This document shows positions 1-5,418 of a stretch of DNA of 13,517 nt, piece by piece (the first letter of the stretch is position 1; every line of letters begins with the position of its first letter). Source of the stretch: JAAZIN01 sp964464625 (lineage in GTDB: Bacteria > Bacillota > Dethiobacteria > DTU022). The notes below the pieces were generated by a model that worked only from the letters and a program-made list of their open reading frames with translations, did not search any database and was not told the origin of the DNA. The stretch is from NCBI GenBank assembly GCA_964464625.1, contig CAYXKD010000051.1, positions 1-13,517 of the forward strand, written 5' to 3'. The translations under genes were made by a program, and so were the position numbers.

Positions 1-300
1 GGAATAAGACATGGTCACGGCCCGTCCCTTGCGGTTGATCAATGTCTGCTGCTGATTCAGCACCGGTTTTCTCGTCCGGAGGACCTCCAGCATTGAGCTC
101 GATTCCAGGGTTAGCGATGGATATACTTCTAAAATATGTTTGCCCAGAACCTCCTCGGGATCCATCCCCTCCATTTCGGCAGATACCTTGTTATAAAACC
201 AGGTAATCCCATCACGATCAATAATGTGTACCGCTTCGTCAGTTAAGTTTAATACAGTTCTTAGAATTTCATTTTGCCTGGTCAGCTCAGCAAGGTCCAA
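1..300 (-). CDS. PAS-domain regulator, probably sigma-54-dependent (N-terminal part; rest is off the left edge)
   Basis: Seen: 100 codons are open on the minus strand up to the window edge. Two in-frame stops (TGA TGA at 316-321) leave TTG at 298-300 as the only reasonable start, with a GAGGGTGG ribosome binding site at 310-317, 9 nt upstream. Residues from about 10 onward form a PAS domain, with stretches such as DEAVHIIDRDGITWFYNKV, EEVLGKHILEVYPSL and RKPVLNQQQTLINRKG. Known: this PAS type (helical lead-in, then LGKHxLEVxPSL, then NQQQ) is typical of the sensory N-terminus of RocR-like sigma-54 activators that control amino acid catabolism. Inference: it senses a small metabolite and controls the adjacent lysine 2,3-aminomutase gene. 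The AAA+ and HTH domains that would prove the sigma-54 class are outside the window, so a PAS histidine kinase or another PAS regulator remains possible. Confidence 0.72.
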   Translation of the reverse strand, partial: MDLAELTRQNEILRTVLNLTDEAVHIIDRDGITWFYNKVSAEMEGMDPEEVLGKHILEVYPSLTLESSSMLEVLRTRKPVLNQQQTLINRKGRAVTMSYS

Positions 301-333
301 TCTGTCTTCCCACCCTCATCAGATTTTATTCTT

Positions 334-356
334 TTGAATCTCTTTACTTGATTCAA
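334..356. promoter_or_regulatory. Inverted repeat upstream of the PAS regulator (possible operator)
   Basis: Seven-base arms TTGAATC (334-340) and GATTCAA (350-356) are perfect inverted repeats separated by 9 nt. They lie about 35-55 bp upstream of the regulator start and away from the kamA terminator. The size and position suit a dimeric repressor/activator site or autoregulation, but no regulator is identified and a short palindrome in AT-rich DNA can be chance. Confidence 0.3.
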
Positions 357-448
357 CACTGCCGCCTTTTTTCCTCTAGCAGATGCCGAAATATTGGAGG
401 GGACGACGAATTTCCGGCAGTATGGATAAATTGTATCTTTAGATAAAA

Positions 449-477
449 TAATCCCGAAGATTCAATCTTCGGGATTA
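449..477 (-). terminator. Rho-independent terminator of kamA
   Basis: A perfect stem of 12-13 bp (arms TAATCCCGAAGAT and ATCTTCGGGATTA, loop of 3) starts 22 nt after the kamA stop codon. In the minus-strand direction it is followed by TTTTATCT. The long GC-containing stem, short loop and U-rich tail fit an intrinsic terminator. It separates kamA from the downstream PAS regulator. Confidence 0.88.
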
Positions 478-498
478 AGACTGTGCACCGTTTTAAGA

Positions 499-1734
499 TC
501 AATCTTTTTCGGTAGGCTCCATGGCCACAACCTTGCCGGCGAGCATCCTGCTGACACCGTAGGATTCCTTGTTATGTTTGCCCCCACAGATGCTGCAGGG
601 CTGTTCAGGATCAATGGAGTGTTTGGGCTGGGTGTAGGTGTAGATGCCTCCCTCAAAATTCCGCAGCACCACCCGGTCAGGAGACTGGGAGATAAGATAC
701 TGTGGTGACACAGGGATCTTCCCGCCGCCGCCGGGCGCGTCGATACAGAAAGTGGGAATGGCCAGGCCAGAGGTGTGCCCCCGCAGATATTCGATCATTT
801 CGATGCCGGCTGCAACAGGTGTGCGGAAATGCTCAATGCCCTGCGAAAGATCGCATTGGTAAACATAGTAAGGACGGATCCTGATCTTGAGCAGCCCCTG
901 GACCAGCTTCTTCATCACCAGCGGACAGTCGTTCACCCCCCGCAACAGCACAGTCTGGTTTCCCAGGGGGATGCCCGCATCGGCCAGGCGGGCACAGGCC
1001 TCTGCCGAAACAGGGGTGATCTCCTTCGGGTGATTGAACTGAACGTTGACGTAGATGGGATGATATTTCGCCAGCATCCGGCAAAGCTCCGGGGTGATCC
1101 GCTGCGGCAGCACCACCGGGGTGCGGGAACCGAAGCGAATGATCTCCACGTGGGGAATCGCCCGCAACTGCTTCAGGATATACTCGACCAACTCGTCGTC
1201 AATGAGCAGTCCATCGCCGCCCGAGATGAGCACATCGCGCACCGCCGGGGTGCGCCGGACATAATCGACAGCCCTGTCGATCTCCTCCCTGGTGCGAGGC
1301 ATGTCGGTGACGCCGGCAAAACGGCGACGCGTGCAGTGACGGCAGTACATGGAGCACTGATCGGTCACCAGCAGCAGCACCCTGTCGGGGTAGCGATGGG
1401 TCAATCCCGGTACTGGTGAGTCCACATCTTCGTAAAGAGGGTCCGCCATATCGGAGGCTGCTTTTTGCAGTTCCAATGCGGTGGGTACTGCCTGCATGCG
1501 CACAGGACAGTTACGGTCATGAGGATCTATGAGAGTGGCAAAGTAAGGGGTAATAGCCATGCGCAGGGTTTGCAAACACTCCGCAATCCCTTCTTCCTCC
1601 GCTGCGCTAAGCTCGATCACCTGTTTCAAAATATCAGGAGTGGTAATCCGGTTGGCCACCTGCCAGCGCCAATCGCTCCACTGCTCTGCGGTTACATCAT
1701 TCCAAAGAGCTATTTCGCGGTAATCGCGCATCAT
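499..1734 (-). CDS. kamA: L-lysine 2,3-aminomutase (radical SAM, PLP)
   Basis: Interconverts L-lysine and L-beta-lysine, the first step of clostridial lysine fermentation and also of beta-lysine osmolyte synthesis. Seen (411 aa): radical-SAM motif CSMYCRHC (C127, C131, C134) for the 4Fe-4S cluster and SAM; the PLP lysine in DAPGGGGKIPV (K339); D295 in YQCDLSQGIEHF and D332, matching Asp293/Asp330 of the Clostridium subterminale enzyme that bind the substrate epsilon-amino group; and R136 for the carboxylate. These Asp residues argue against glutamate 2,3-aminomutase, where they are replaced. C270, C380 and C383 match zinc ligands, but the C-terminal cluster is CxxC rather than the CxCxxC of the clostridial enzyme. 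Start: ATG at 1734 with GGAG 5 nt upstream; the adjacent second ATG (1731) is equally possible. Downstream are its own terminator and a PAS regulator; upstream is an NhaC-type transporter. No ablB, kamD/kamE or kdd gene is in view. Confidence 0.95.
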   Translation of the reverse strand: MMRDYREIALWNDVTAEQWSDWRWQVANRITTPDILKQVIELSAAEEEGIAECLQTLRMAITPYFATLIDPHDRNCPVRMQAVPTALELQKAASDMADPLYEDVDSPVPGLTHRYPDRVLLLVTDQCSMYCRHCTRRRFAGVTDMPRTREEIDRAVDYVRRTPAVRDVLISGGDGLLIDDELVEYILKQLRAIPHVEIIRFGSRTPVVLPQRITPELCRMLAKYHPIYVNVQFNHPKEITPVSAEACARLADAGIPLGNQTVLLRGVNDCPLVMKKLVQGLLKIRIRPYYVYQCDLSQGIEHFRTPVAAGIEMIEYLRGHTSGLAIPTFCIDAPGGGGKIPVSPQYLISQSPDRVVLRNFEGGIYTYTQPKHSIDPEQPCSICGGKHNKESYGVSRMLAGKVVAMEPTEKD

Positions 1735-1753
1735 GTTCTCTCCTTTCTTTACA

Positions 1754-1786
1754 TTTATACCGCTCTACTGCAGCGCAGTGTAATCC
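1754..1786 (-). promoter_or_regulatory. Weak candidate promoter region of kamA
   Basis: On the minus strand a TATAAA box (1754-1759) sits about 20 nt before the kamA start, with only a poor TTACAC -35 (1778-1783, spacer 18). Overlapping it, GG (1785-1786) and GC (1773-1774) have the 10-nt spacing of a sigma-54 -24/-12 promoter, but the flanking bases do not match TGGCAC-N5-TTGCA. A promoter is expected here because the upstream gene is followed by a terminator-like hairpin. Which sigma factor uses it cannot be decided. Confidence 0.25.
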
Positions 1787-1864
1787 GGATCGTTTTTATG
1801 AAGATTGTAGTAATCGCCTATTTCGGAGGACTTCCCACCTCTCTTTTCTTCCGATGAAAGGAGA

Positions 1865-1884
1865 CGCCGGCTTTTCAGCCGGCG
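1865..1884 (-). terminator. Probable terminator of the NhaC-family gene
   Basis: A perfect GC-rich 8-bp stem (CGCCGGCT / AGCCGGCG) with a 4-nt loop begins 21 nt past the stop codon of the NhaC-family gene. The minus-strand tail after the stem is pyrimidine-rich (TCTCCTTTC) but not a clean U-run, so termination may be incomplete and read through into kamA. Confidence 0.58.
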
Positions 1885-1905
1885 CCCTTATAAATGAAAA
1901 CTGAT

Positions 1906-3501
1906 CTAGGCCTTTACATTGGCCTTTTCCGCTTCAATTATATCTGCCTCTGATGCCGTGCTCTTGCCGACGAGGCGGACAAAAATAATCAGCACTATCC
2001 AGCCCACAATTATCGATACAAAGGTGGTCCAGTAGGGCATACCGAAACCGGCGGGGATAAAGCCGAATACAGCCGCCACCACCGCCGCAAGGATTGCATA
2101 GGGCATCTGCGTGCGCACGTGGTCGATATGGTCCGCCCCTGAACCGGTGGATGAGAGAATGGTGCTGTCTGAGATAGGCGAACAGTGATCGCCGAAAATC
2201 GCTCCTGTAAGCACCGCACCCATGGTGGGGATAAGGATATCTGCGTTCAGAGCATAAGCCACTGGAATGGCCAGGGGCAGGATGATTCCCATGGTGCCCC
2301 AGGATGTGCCGGTAGCAAAGGACATCAGACAGGCGATGAGGAAGATCAGCAACGGAATGATCTGGTAGGGCACACCTCCCGATGTCACAAGGCCAACAAG
2401 GTATTCCGCAGCGCCCAGTTCACCGGAAACCGCACTGATGGACCAGGCCAGAACCAGGATGACGCAGGCGAAGAAGACAGACTTCATCCCTGATACAAAG
2501 GTATCCATGGCTTCGTTGAAGGCGAGAATCCGCTGCACCAGAACCAGCACAAGGGCGACTATCGCCCCGATCGTCGAGGTCCAGAGTAGCACAACGCTGG
2601 CGTCAGATTCTCCGATTGCTTCAAGAAGTTTGCCGGCAGTGGCCCCTCCGTTATGCACCCCGTCCCAGTAGAGGCCGTAGAATGTCGCTCCCACAAGAAC
2701 AAGGATGGGCAGCAGGAAGTTGATCACCCTTAGCGGCGCCCCCTCCTTGGGCATCAGGTCTTTGGCGGCGGTGTCGACGAGGGGCACAGCACCGTCCCGT
2801 AGCACTTTGCCGGTGGTGCGAGCCCGTTTTTCCGCCGTATACATGGGACCAAAGTCCCGCATCAAGACGGAGACGATGACCACCAGACCCAAAGCAAAGA
2901 TACTGTAGTAACGGAAGGGAATACTTTTCAAGAAGAGGAAGAAGACGTTCTCTTCTATGCCCACCTTCAAGAAAGAGTCCCTGATGATCCCCAACTCGTA
3001 GCCAATCCAGGTAGATATAATTCCGATAGTAGCTACAGGGGCGGCGGTGCTGTCAACGATGTAGGAGAGTTTCTCACGCGAGATCCTTAACTTATCCGTA
3101 AGAGGACGAGCTGTATTTCCCGTAATGAGGCTGCTGCCATAATCGTCAAAGAAAATAAGCATCCCGATGAGCCAGGTAGATAGTTGACCAGCCCGCGGCG
3201 TCTTCGCCTTTTTTGCCAGAGCCTCGGCTATGGCGTTGGCGCCTCCTGAGCGGGTAATCAGACCGATCATCCCACCCATGAGCAGTGTAAAGATTAGGAT
3301 GGCGCAATTCCAGGGATCGGTTACGCTGCCTAGAACGTAGTTGTCCATAGCCTGAAGAAGACCTGTGCCAGGGTTATAATTGTTAAGAAAAGTGGCTCCA
3401 AGGACGACAGCGATAAAAAGTGAACCGATAACCTCACGCGTGGCAATCGCCAGGGTAATCGCTACAATTGCTGGTAGAATAGATAAAAATCCAAATTCCA
3501 C
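1906..3501 (-). CDS. NhaC-family Na+/H+ antiporter-like transporter; candidate lysine transporter
   Basis: Integral membrane secondary transporter of 531 aa with roughly twelve hydrophobic segments. Family signatures seen: FFDDYGSSLITGNTARPLTD (about 117-136), followed by REKLSYIVDSTAAPVA and ISTWIGYELG; FATGTSWGTMGIILPLAIP (about 395-413); and GDHCSPISDSTILSS with ADHIDH (about 437-461). These fit the NhaC/YuiF-type branch, whose members exchange Na+ and H+ or carry organic and amino acid substrates. Start: GTG at 3501 preceded by GGGAGG at 7-nt spacing, so a GTG start is well supported. It lies directly upstream of kamA on the same strand, separated by a hairpin and 171 bp. Comparative genomics has proposed that some NhaC-superfamily proteins (LysW) carry lysine. 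With kamA next door that role is plausible, but it is inferred from context and the substrate cannot be read from the sequence. A -10-like TATACT lies at 3649-3654 with no good -35. Confidence 0.85.
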   Translation of the reverse strand: MEFGFLSILPAIVAITLAIATREVIGSLFIAVVLGATFLNNYNPGTGLLQAMDNYVLGSVTDPWNCAILIFTLLMGGMIGLITRSGGANAIAEALAKKAKTPRAGQLSTWLIGMLIFFDDYGSSLITGNTARPLTDKLRISREKLSYIVDSTAAPVATIGIISTWIGYELGIIRDSFLKVGIEENVFFLFLKSIPFRYYSIFALGLVVIVSVLMRDFGPMYTAEKRARTTGKVLRDGAVPLVDTAAKDLMPKEGAPLRVINFLLPILVLVGATFYGLYWDGVHNGGATAGKLLEAIGESDASVVLLWTSTIGAIVALVLVLVQRILAFNEAMDTFVSGMKSVFFACVILVLAWSISAVSGELGAAEYLVGLVTSGGVPYQIIPLLIFLIACLMSFATGTSWGTMGIILPLAIPVAYALNADILIPTMGAVLTGAIFGDHCSPISDSTILSSTGSGADHIDHVRTQMPYAILAAVVAAVFGFIPAGFGMPYWTTFVSIIVGWIVLIIFVRLVGKSTASEADIIEAEKANVKA

Positions 3502-3597
3502 TATCGTTCCTCCCTTTCACAATAATGTTTACCACAGACTTCACATTGCTAAACGATATCTTCAGAAGCCCTTTCATTTATTGTTGATCTGGAAGCA

Positions 3598-3607
3598 ATC
3601 ACCTCCT
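3598..3607 (-). other. Orphan perfect Shine-Dalgarno sequence in the nhaC-family leader
   Basis: On the minus strand the string AGGAGGTGAT, fully complementary to the 16S anti-SD, lies about 96 nt upstream of the real NhaC-family start. No ATG follows at normal spacing: the nearest is about 23 nt away and opens a short out-of-frame ORF. A GTG inside the motif and a TTG just after it would give leader peptides of about 17 and 6 codons. It could be a leader peptide site, a standby ribosome site, or a remnant. Confidence 0.35.
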
Positions 3608-3684
3608 CTATCTTTTTGGCAGAATGTAAAACAAGTTAAATGTAGAATAGTATACACCTAGGACTTATACTTCGAGACAACCTC

Positions 3685-3706
3685 AAATATTCCTGCAAGA
3701 ATATTT
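3685..3706. repeat. AT-rich inverted repeat between sprT-like gene and nhaC-family gene
   Basis: Arms AAATATTC and GAATATTT (8 bp) flank a 6-nt loop. A T5 run lies only on the plus-strand side (3704-3708), so it resembles a plus-strand terminator although no plus-strand gene precedes it. On the minus strand it would fall between the SprT-like gene and the nhaC-family leader. The stem is weak, and the role is unknown. Confidence 0.3.
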
Positions 3707-3727
3707 TTATAATATGGAAGGCTTTAT

Positions 3728-3791
3728 TTAATCCCTACTTTTTGAGTCTTCTTTCCCCTCGTTGGAAAACAGCAGTTAATCCCTCCTTTTT
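3728..3791. repeat. Pair of 16-bp near-identical direct repeats at the 3' end of the SprT-like gene
   Basis: TTAATCCCTACTTTTT at 3728-3743 and TTAATCCCTCCTTTTT at 3776-3791 differ at one base and start 48 bp apart, exactly 16 codons. The second copy contains the SprT-like stop codon. Read on the minus strand, both copies end in AGG GAT TAA in the same frame. The sequence between them does not repeat anything upstream, so a simple tandem duplication is not evident. Confidence 0.5.
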
Positions 3792-4531
3792 AACATGACC
3801 AGAGGGACATAATATTTACTGTAGCGCCTCCCTGCACTGTCCTGAAAGGTTCCTTCCACATCAGGGACCATTACTGTAGCTCGCCTGGTGATCCTGCAGA
3901 TTACCCCGAAGAATGTTTTTCCATCTGCCTGGAAGCTGACCTCATCCCCAACAGAGAGACCGTATTCTTCTCCAGCTATCTCAGGCATTAACGGCAGCCG
4001 GTGGCAACTCTCAGTGTGCCCGAATAGATGTAAAGCAAGCGACTGAAAACGTTCCCGCTGACAGTTAGATTTTTTATAACAGTGCAGTTCGATAATGTGG
4101 CAAAGTTCATGTTCGAAAACCAGCTGCAATGCCTCCAGACTGTCCCTGGTTTTTATCCCATTTACCACTTTTTCTCTCTCCAATTTCTCGTAGTCAAAGA
4201 AGAGGAGAAGGCCCATCTTGATATCATAACGTTCCTCCTGGGGAGGCAAGATGCTTAAATTACGAGGAAAGACAGTCATGCCGGCATTATTTCTCATCCG
4301 CTTTGAAAGAGAAAATGTGATTTTCCCACTAAAGCAATCTCCAAAGTAACTCTGAAAAAAAATCCTATCGTACAGTTCAAAGAGGTGTTCCAGATCCCGC
4401 TGGCATATGCGGGTGATGTGCCCCTGGGACAAATGGGGCGATTCCCCCACCAATCCCCGCCGCACCTCTTCCCTTTGAGCAGTTATCTGTGCAGCCGGGT
4501 AGTTCAAGTTGCAGAGATCGTATTTGTTCAA
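3776..4531 (-). CDS. SprT-like zinc metallopeptidase, coupled to the SRAP gene
   Basis: Predicted cytoplasmic metalloprotease of 251 aa, related to SprT/SPRTN. Seen: an N-terminal region; a SprT-type core with DRIFFQSYFG (55-64), SKRMRNNAGMTVF (76-88), YDIKMGLLLFFDY (102-114), the zinc motif EHELCH (H141, E142, H145), then RERFQSLALHLFGHTE (159-174); and a C-terminal beta-rich region of about 60 aa (VGDEVSF, RRATVMVP, KYYVPLVML) that looks like a small SH3/Tudor-type barrel. The usual third ligand, the His of the GHGxxF motif, is absent: the aligned stretch is CQRERF, so C157, H150 or H172 might substitute. The start is TTG at 4531, 2 nt after the stop of the SRAP gene, with only a poor SD, so translational coupling is likely. 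No signal peptide or membrane segment is visible. Known: SPRTN degrades DNA-protein crosslinks. Inference: it acts on crosslinks made by the adjacent SRAP protein. Confidence 0.75.
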   Translation of the reverse strand: MNKYDLCNLNYPAAQITAQREEVRRGLVGESPHLSQGHITRICQRDLEHLFELYDRIFFQSYFGDCFSGKITFSLSKRMRNNAGMTVFPRNLSILPPQEERYDIKMGLLLFFDYEKLEREKVVNGIKTRDSLEALQLVFEHELCHIIELHCYKKSNCQRERFQSLALHLFGHTESCHRLPLMPEIAGEEYGLSVGDEVSFQADGKTFFGVICRITRRATVMVPDVEGTFQDSAGRRYSKYYVPLVMLKRRD

Positions 4532-4533
4532 TG

Positions 4534-5199
4534 CTATATTTCTTCTTTCAGGCAGTCCGGATGATCGAAGGCAGGGCTGTTTACGCGCCTTGATACAGGA
4601 TAAGCTGCCATTTTATCCGCCGGATAGGGCTTTAGCATGTTTTGCAATACCGCTAACGGAGTGCCACCATTTAGCCAGAGCGAATAGTGCTTTTCCGGAA
4701 TGATAAGCGGCATGCGATGATGAATGGGTGCAATGATGCTGTTGGCTGCAGTGGTGATAATGGCACACCTTTCGGGCTCTTTCCTCTCCCCATCTAGGCT
4801 TTCATAAAGAGCTCCCAGAGCAAAAGGTCCTCCGCCCGCCAGGTGAATATAAAAAGGTTTTCTCGATTTTTCCTCCCTGAGCCACTCGTAAAAGCCGCTT
4901 GCCGGGATAAGAGCCCGGCGGCGTTGAAAGGCGCTGCGAAAAGCCGGTTTATCCGCTACTGTTTCAGCGCGCGCATTGATCAGGACTTTCCCTCCACCTT
5001 TATCCACTGCCCAGAAAGGTAAAAGCCCCCATTTCATGCGAACCATCTCCCTTTGTCCGCCAGGGGGGGGCTGGCGCAGCGCCAGAATCATTTCGGAAGG
5101 GGCGATATTGTAACGCGATTCAAGCTCATCATAGAACTCTATCTCAAAAAGGAGTTCTAGAAGACGCCTCTCCGTAACAAGGGCAAACCTTCCGCACAT
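4534..5199 (-). CDS. SRAP domain protein (YedK/HMCES family), abasic-site DNA-protein crosslinker
   Basis: Binds abasic sites in single-stranded DNA and protects them through a covalent thiazolidine link to Cys2. Seen (221 aa, near the E. coli YedK length): MCGRFALV at the N-terminus, RYNIAPSE, MKWGLLPFWA, INARAET, ALIPASGFYEW and HHRMP. The residues needed for catalysis are at their canonical numbers: C2, N75, E105 and H160. The reading frame extends upstream to an ATG at 5250, but that start would bury Cys2 at residue 19. The ATG at 5199 has AGAGGA at 6-nt spacing and exposes Cys2 once Met1 is removed, so 5199 is the true start. A good promoter lies about 90 bp upstream. The next gene begins 2 nt after this stop and encodes a SprT-like peptidase. 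I see no LexA-type box in the upstream region. Confidence 0.94.
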   Translation of the reverse strand: MCGRFALVTERRLLELLFEIEFYDELESRYNIAPSEMILALRQPPPGGQREMVRMKWGLLPFWAVDKGGGKVLINARAETVADKPAFRSAFQRRRALIPASGFYEWLREEKSRKPFYIHLAGGGPFALGALYESLDGERKEPERCAIITTAANSIIAPIHHRMPLIIPEKHYSLWLNGGTPLAVLQNMLKPYPADKMAAYPVSRRVNSPAFDHPDCLKEEI

Positions 5200-5204
5200 A
5201 GCGT

Positions 5205-5210
5205 TCCTCT
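5205..5210 (-). promoter_or_regulatory. Ribosome binding site fixing the SRAP start at 5199
   Basis: AGAGGA on the minus strand, with its GAGG core 6 nt before ATG 5199. It decides the start against the in-frame upstream ATG at 5250, as required by the SRAP mechanism in which Cys must be residue 2. Confidence 0.8.
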
Positions 5211-5292
5211 TCTCAAAGATAATGATGGAAGCGTCCCAGCAGCATCTCATTCTTTTAAAAAACAGGGAACCAATAAAACAGGGCTAAATTGT

Positions 5293-5320
5293 ATTATAAC
5301 GATAGCAGCACAGAAATCAA
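5293..5320 (-). promoter_or_regulatory. Sigma-A-type promoter of the SRAP-SprT operon
   Basis: Minus-strand -35 TTGATT (5315-5320), 16-bp spacer and a perfect -10 TATAAT (5293-5298). The predicted transcript starts near 5286, giving an untranslated leader of about 87 nt. It lies between the upstream REP-like palindrome and the SRAP gene, supporting a transcription unit of SRAP plus the SprT-like gene. Confidence 0.62.
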
Positions 5321-5362
5321 CGGAAAAAGCAGGAACGCGAAAGAAAGCAGCAATCACACATA

Positions 5363-5400
5363 AATCAGTTGCCCGGTGCCGGGCACCGGTGCAACTGATT
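5363..5400. repeat. Long imperfect palindrome, REP-like element
   Basis: Arms AATCAGTTGC / GCAACTGATT (10 bp) continue after a one-base bulge into CCGGTG / CACCGG around a CCGGG centre. The core GGTGCCGGGCACC is itself nearly symmetric. It lies in the gap after the acyl-CoA synthetase gene (minus strand). Neither side has a real U-run, so it is a poor intrinsic terminator although it may still stall transcription. The form resembles dispersed REP-type palindromes. A second, different palindrome occurs at 11271-11301. Confidence 0.6.
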
Positions 5401-5418
5401 GTCTTATATTATCCATAG

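Noticed and set aside
775..1419. 214-codon open frame on the plus strand over kamA
   Set aside because: It is antisense to a strongly conserved radical-SAM enzyme, has no family resemblance and no SD; it is a codon-bias shadow.
3502..3775. Lysine riboswitch (L box) upstream of the NhaC-family gene
   Set aside because: Only a GATAGAGG resembling the start of the motif was found, about 100 nt from the gene; the conserved helices and remaining core are missing and there is too little room.
5200..5250. Longer SRAP protein starting at ATG 5250
   Set aside because: The extra 17 residues would remove Cys from position 2, which SRAP chemistry requires; the RBS supports 5199.
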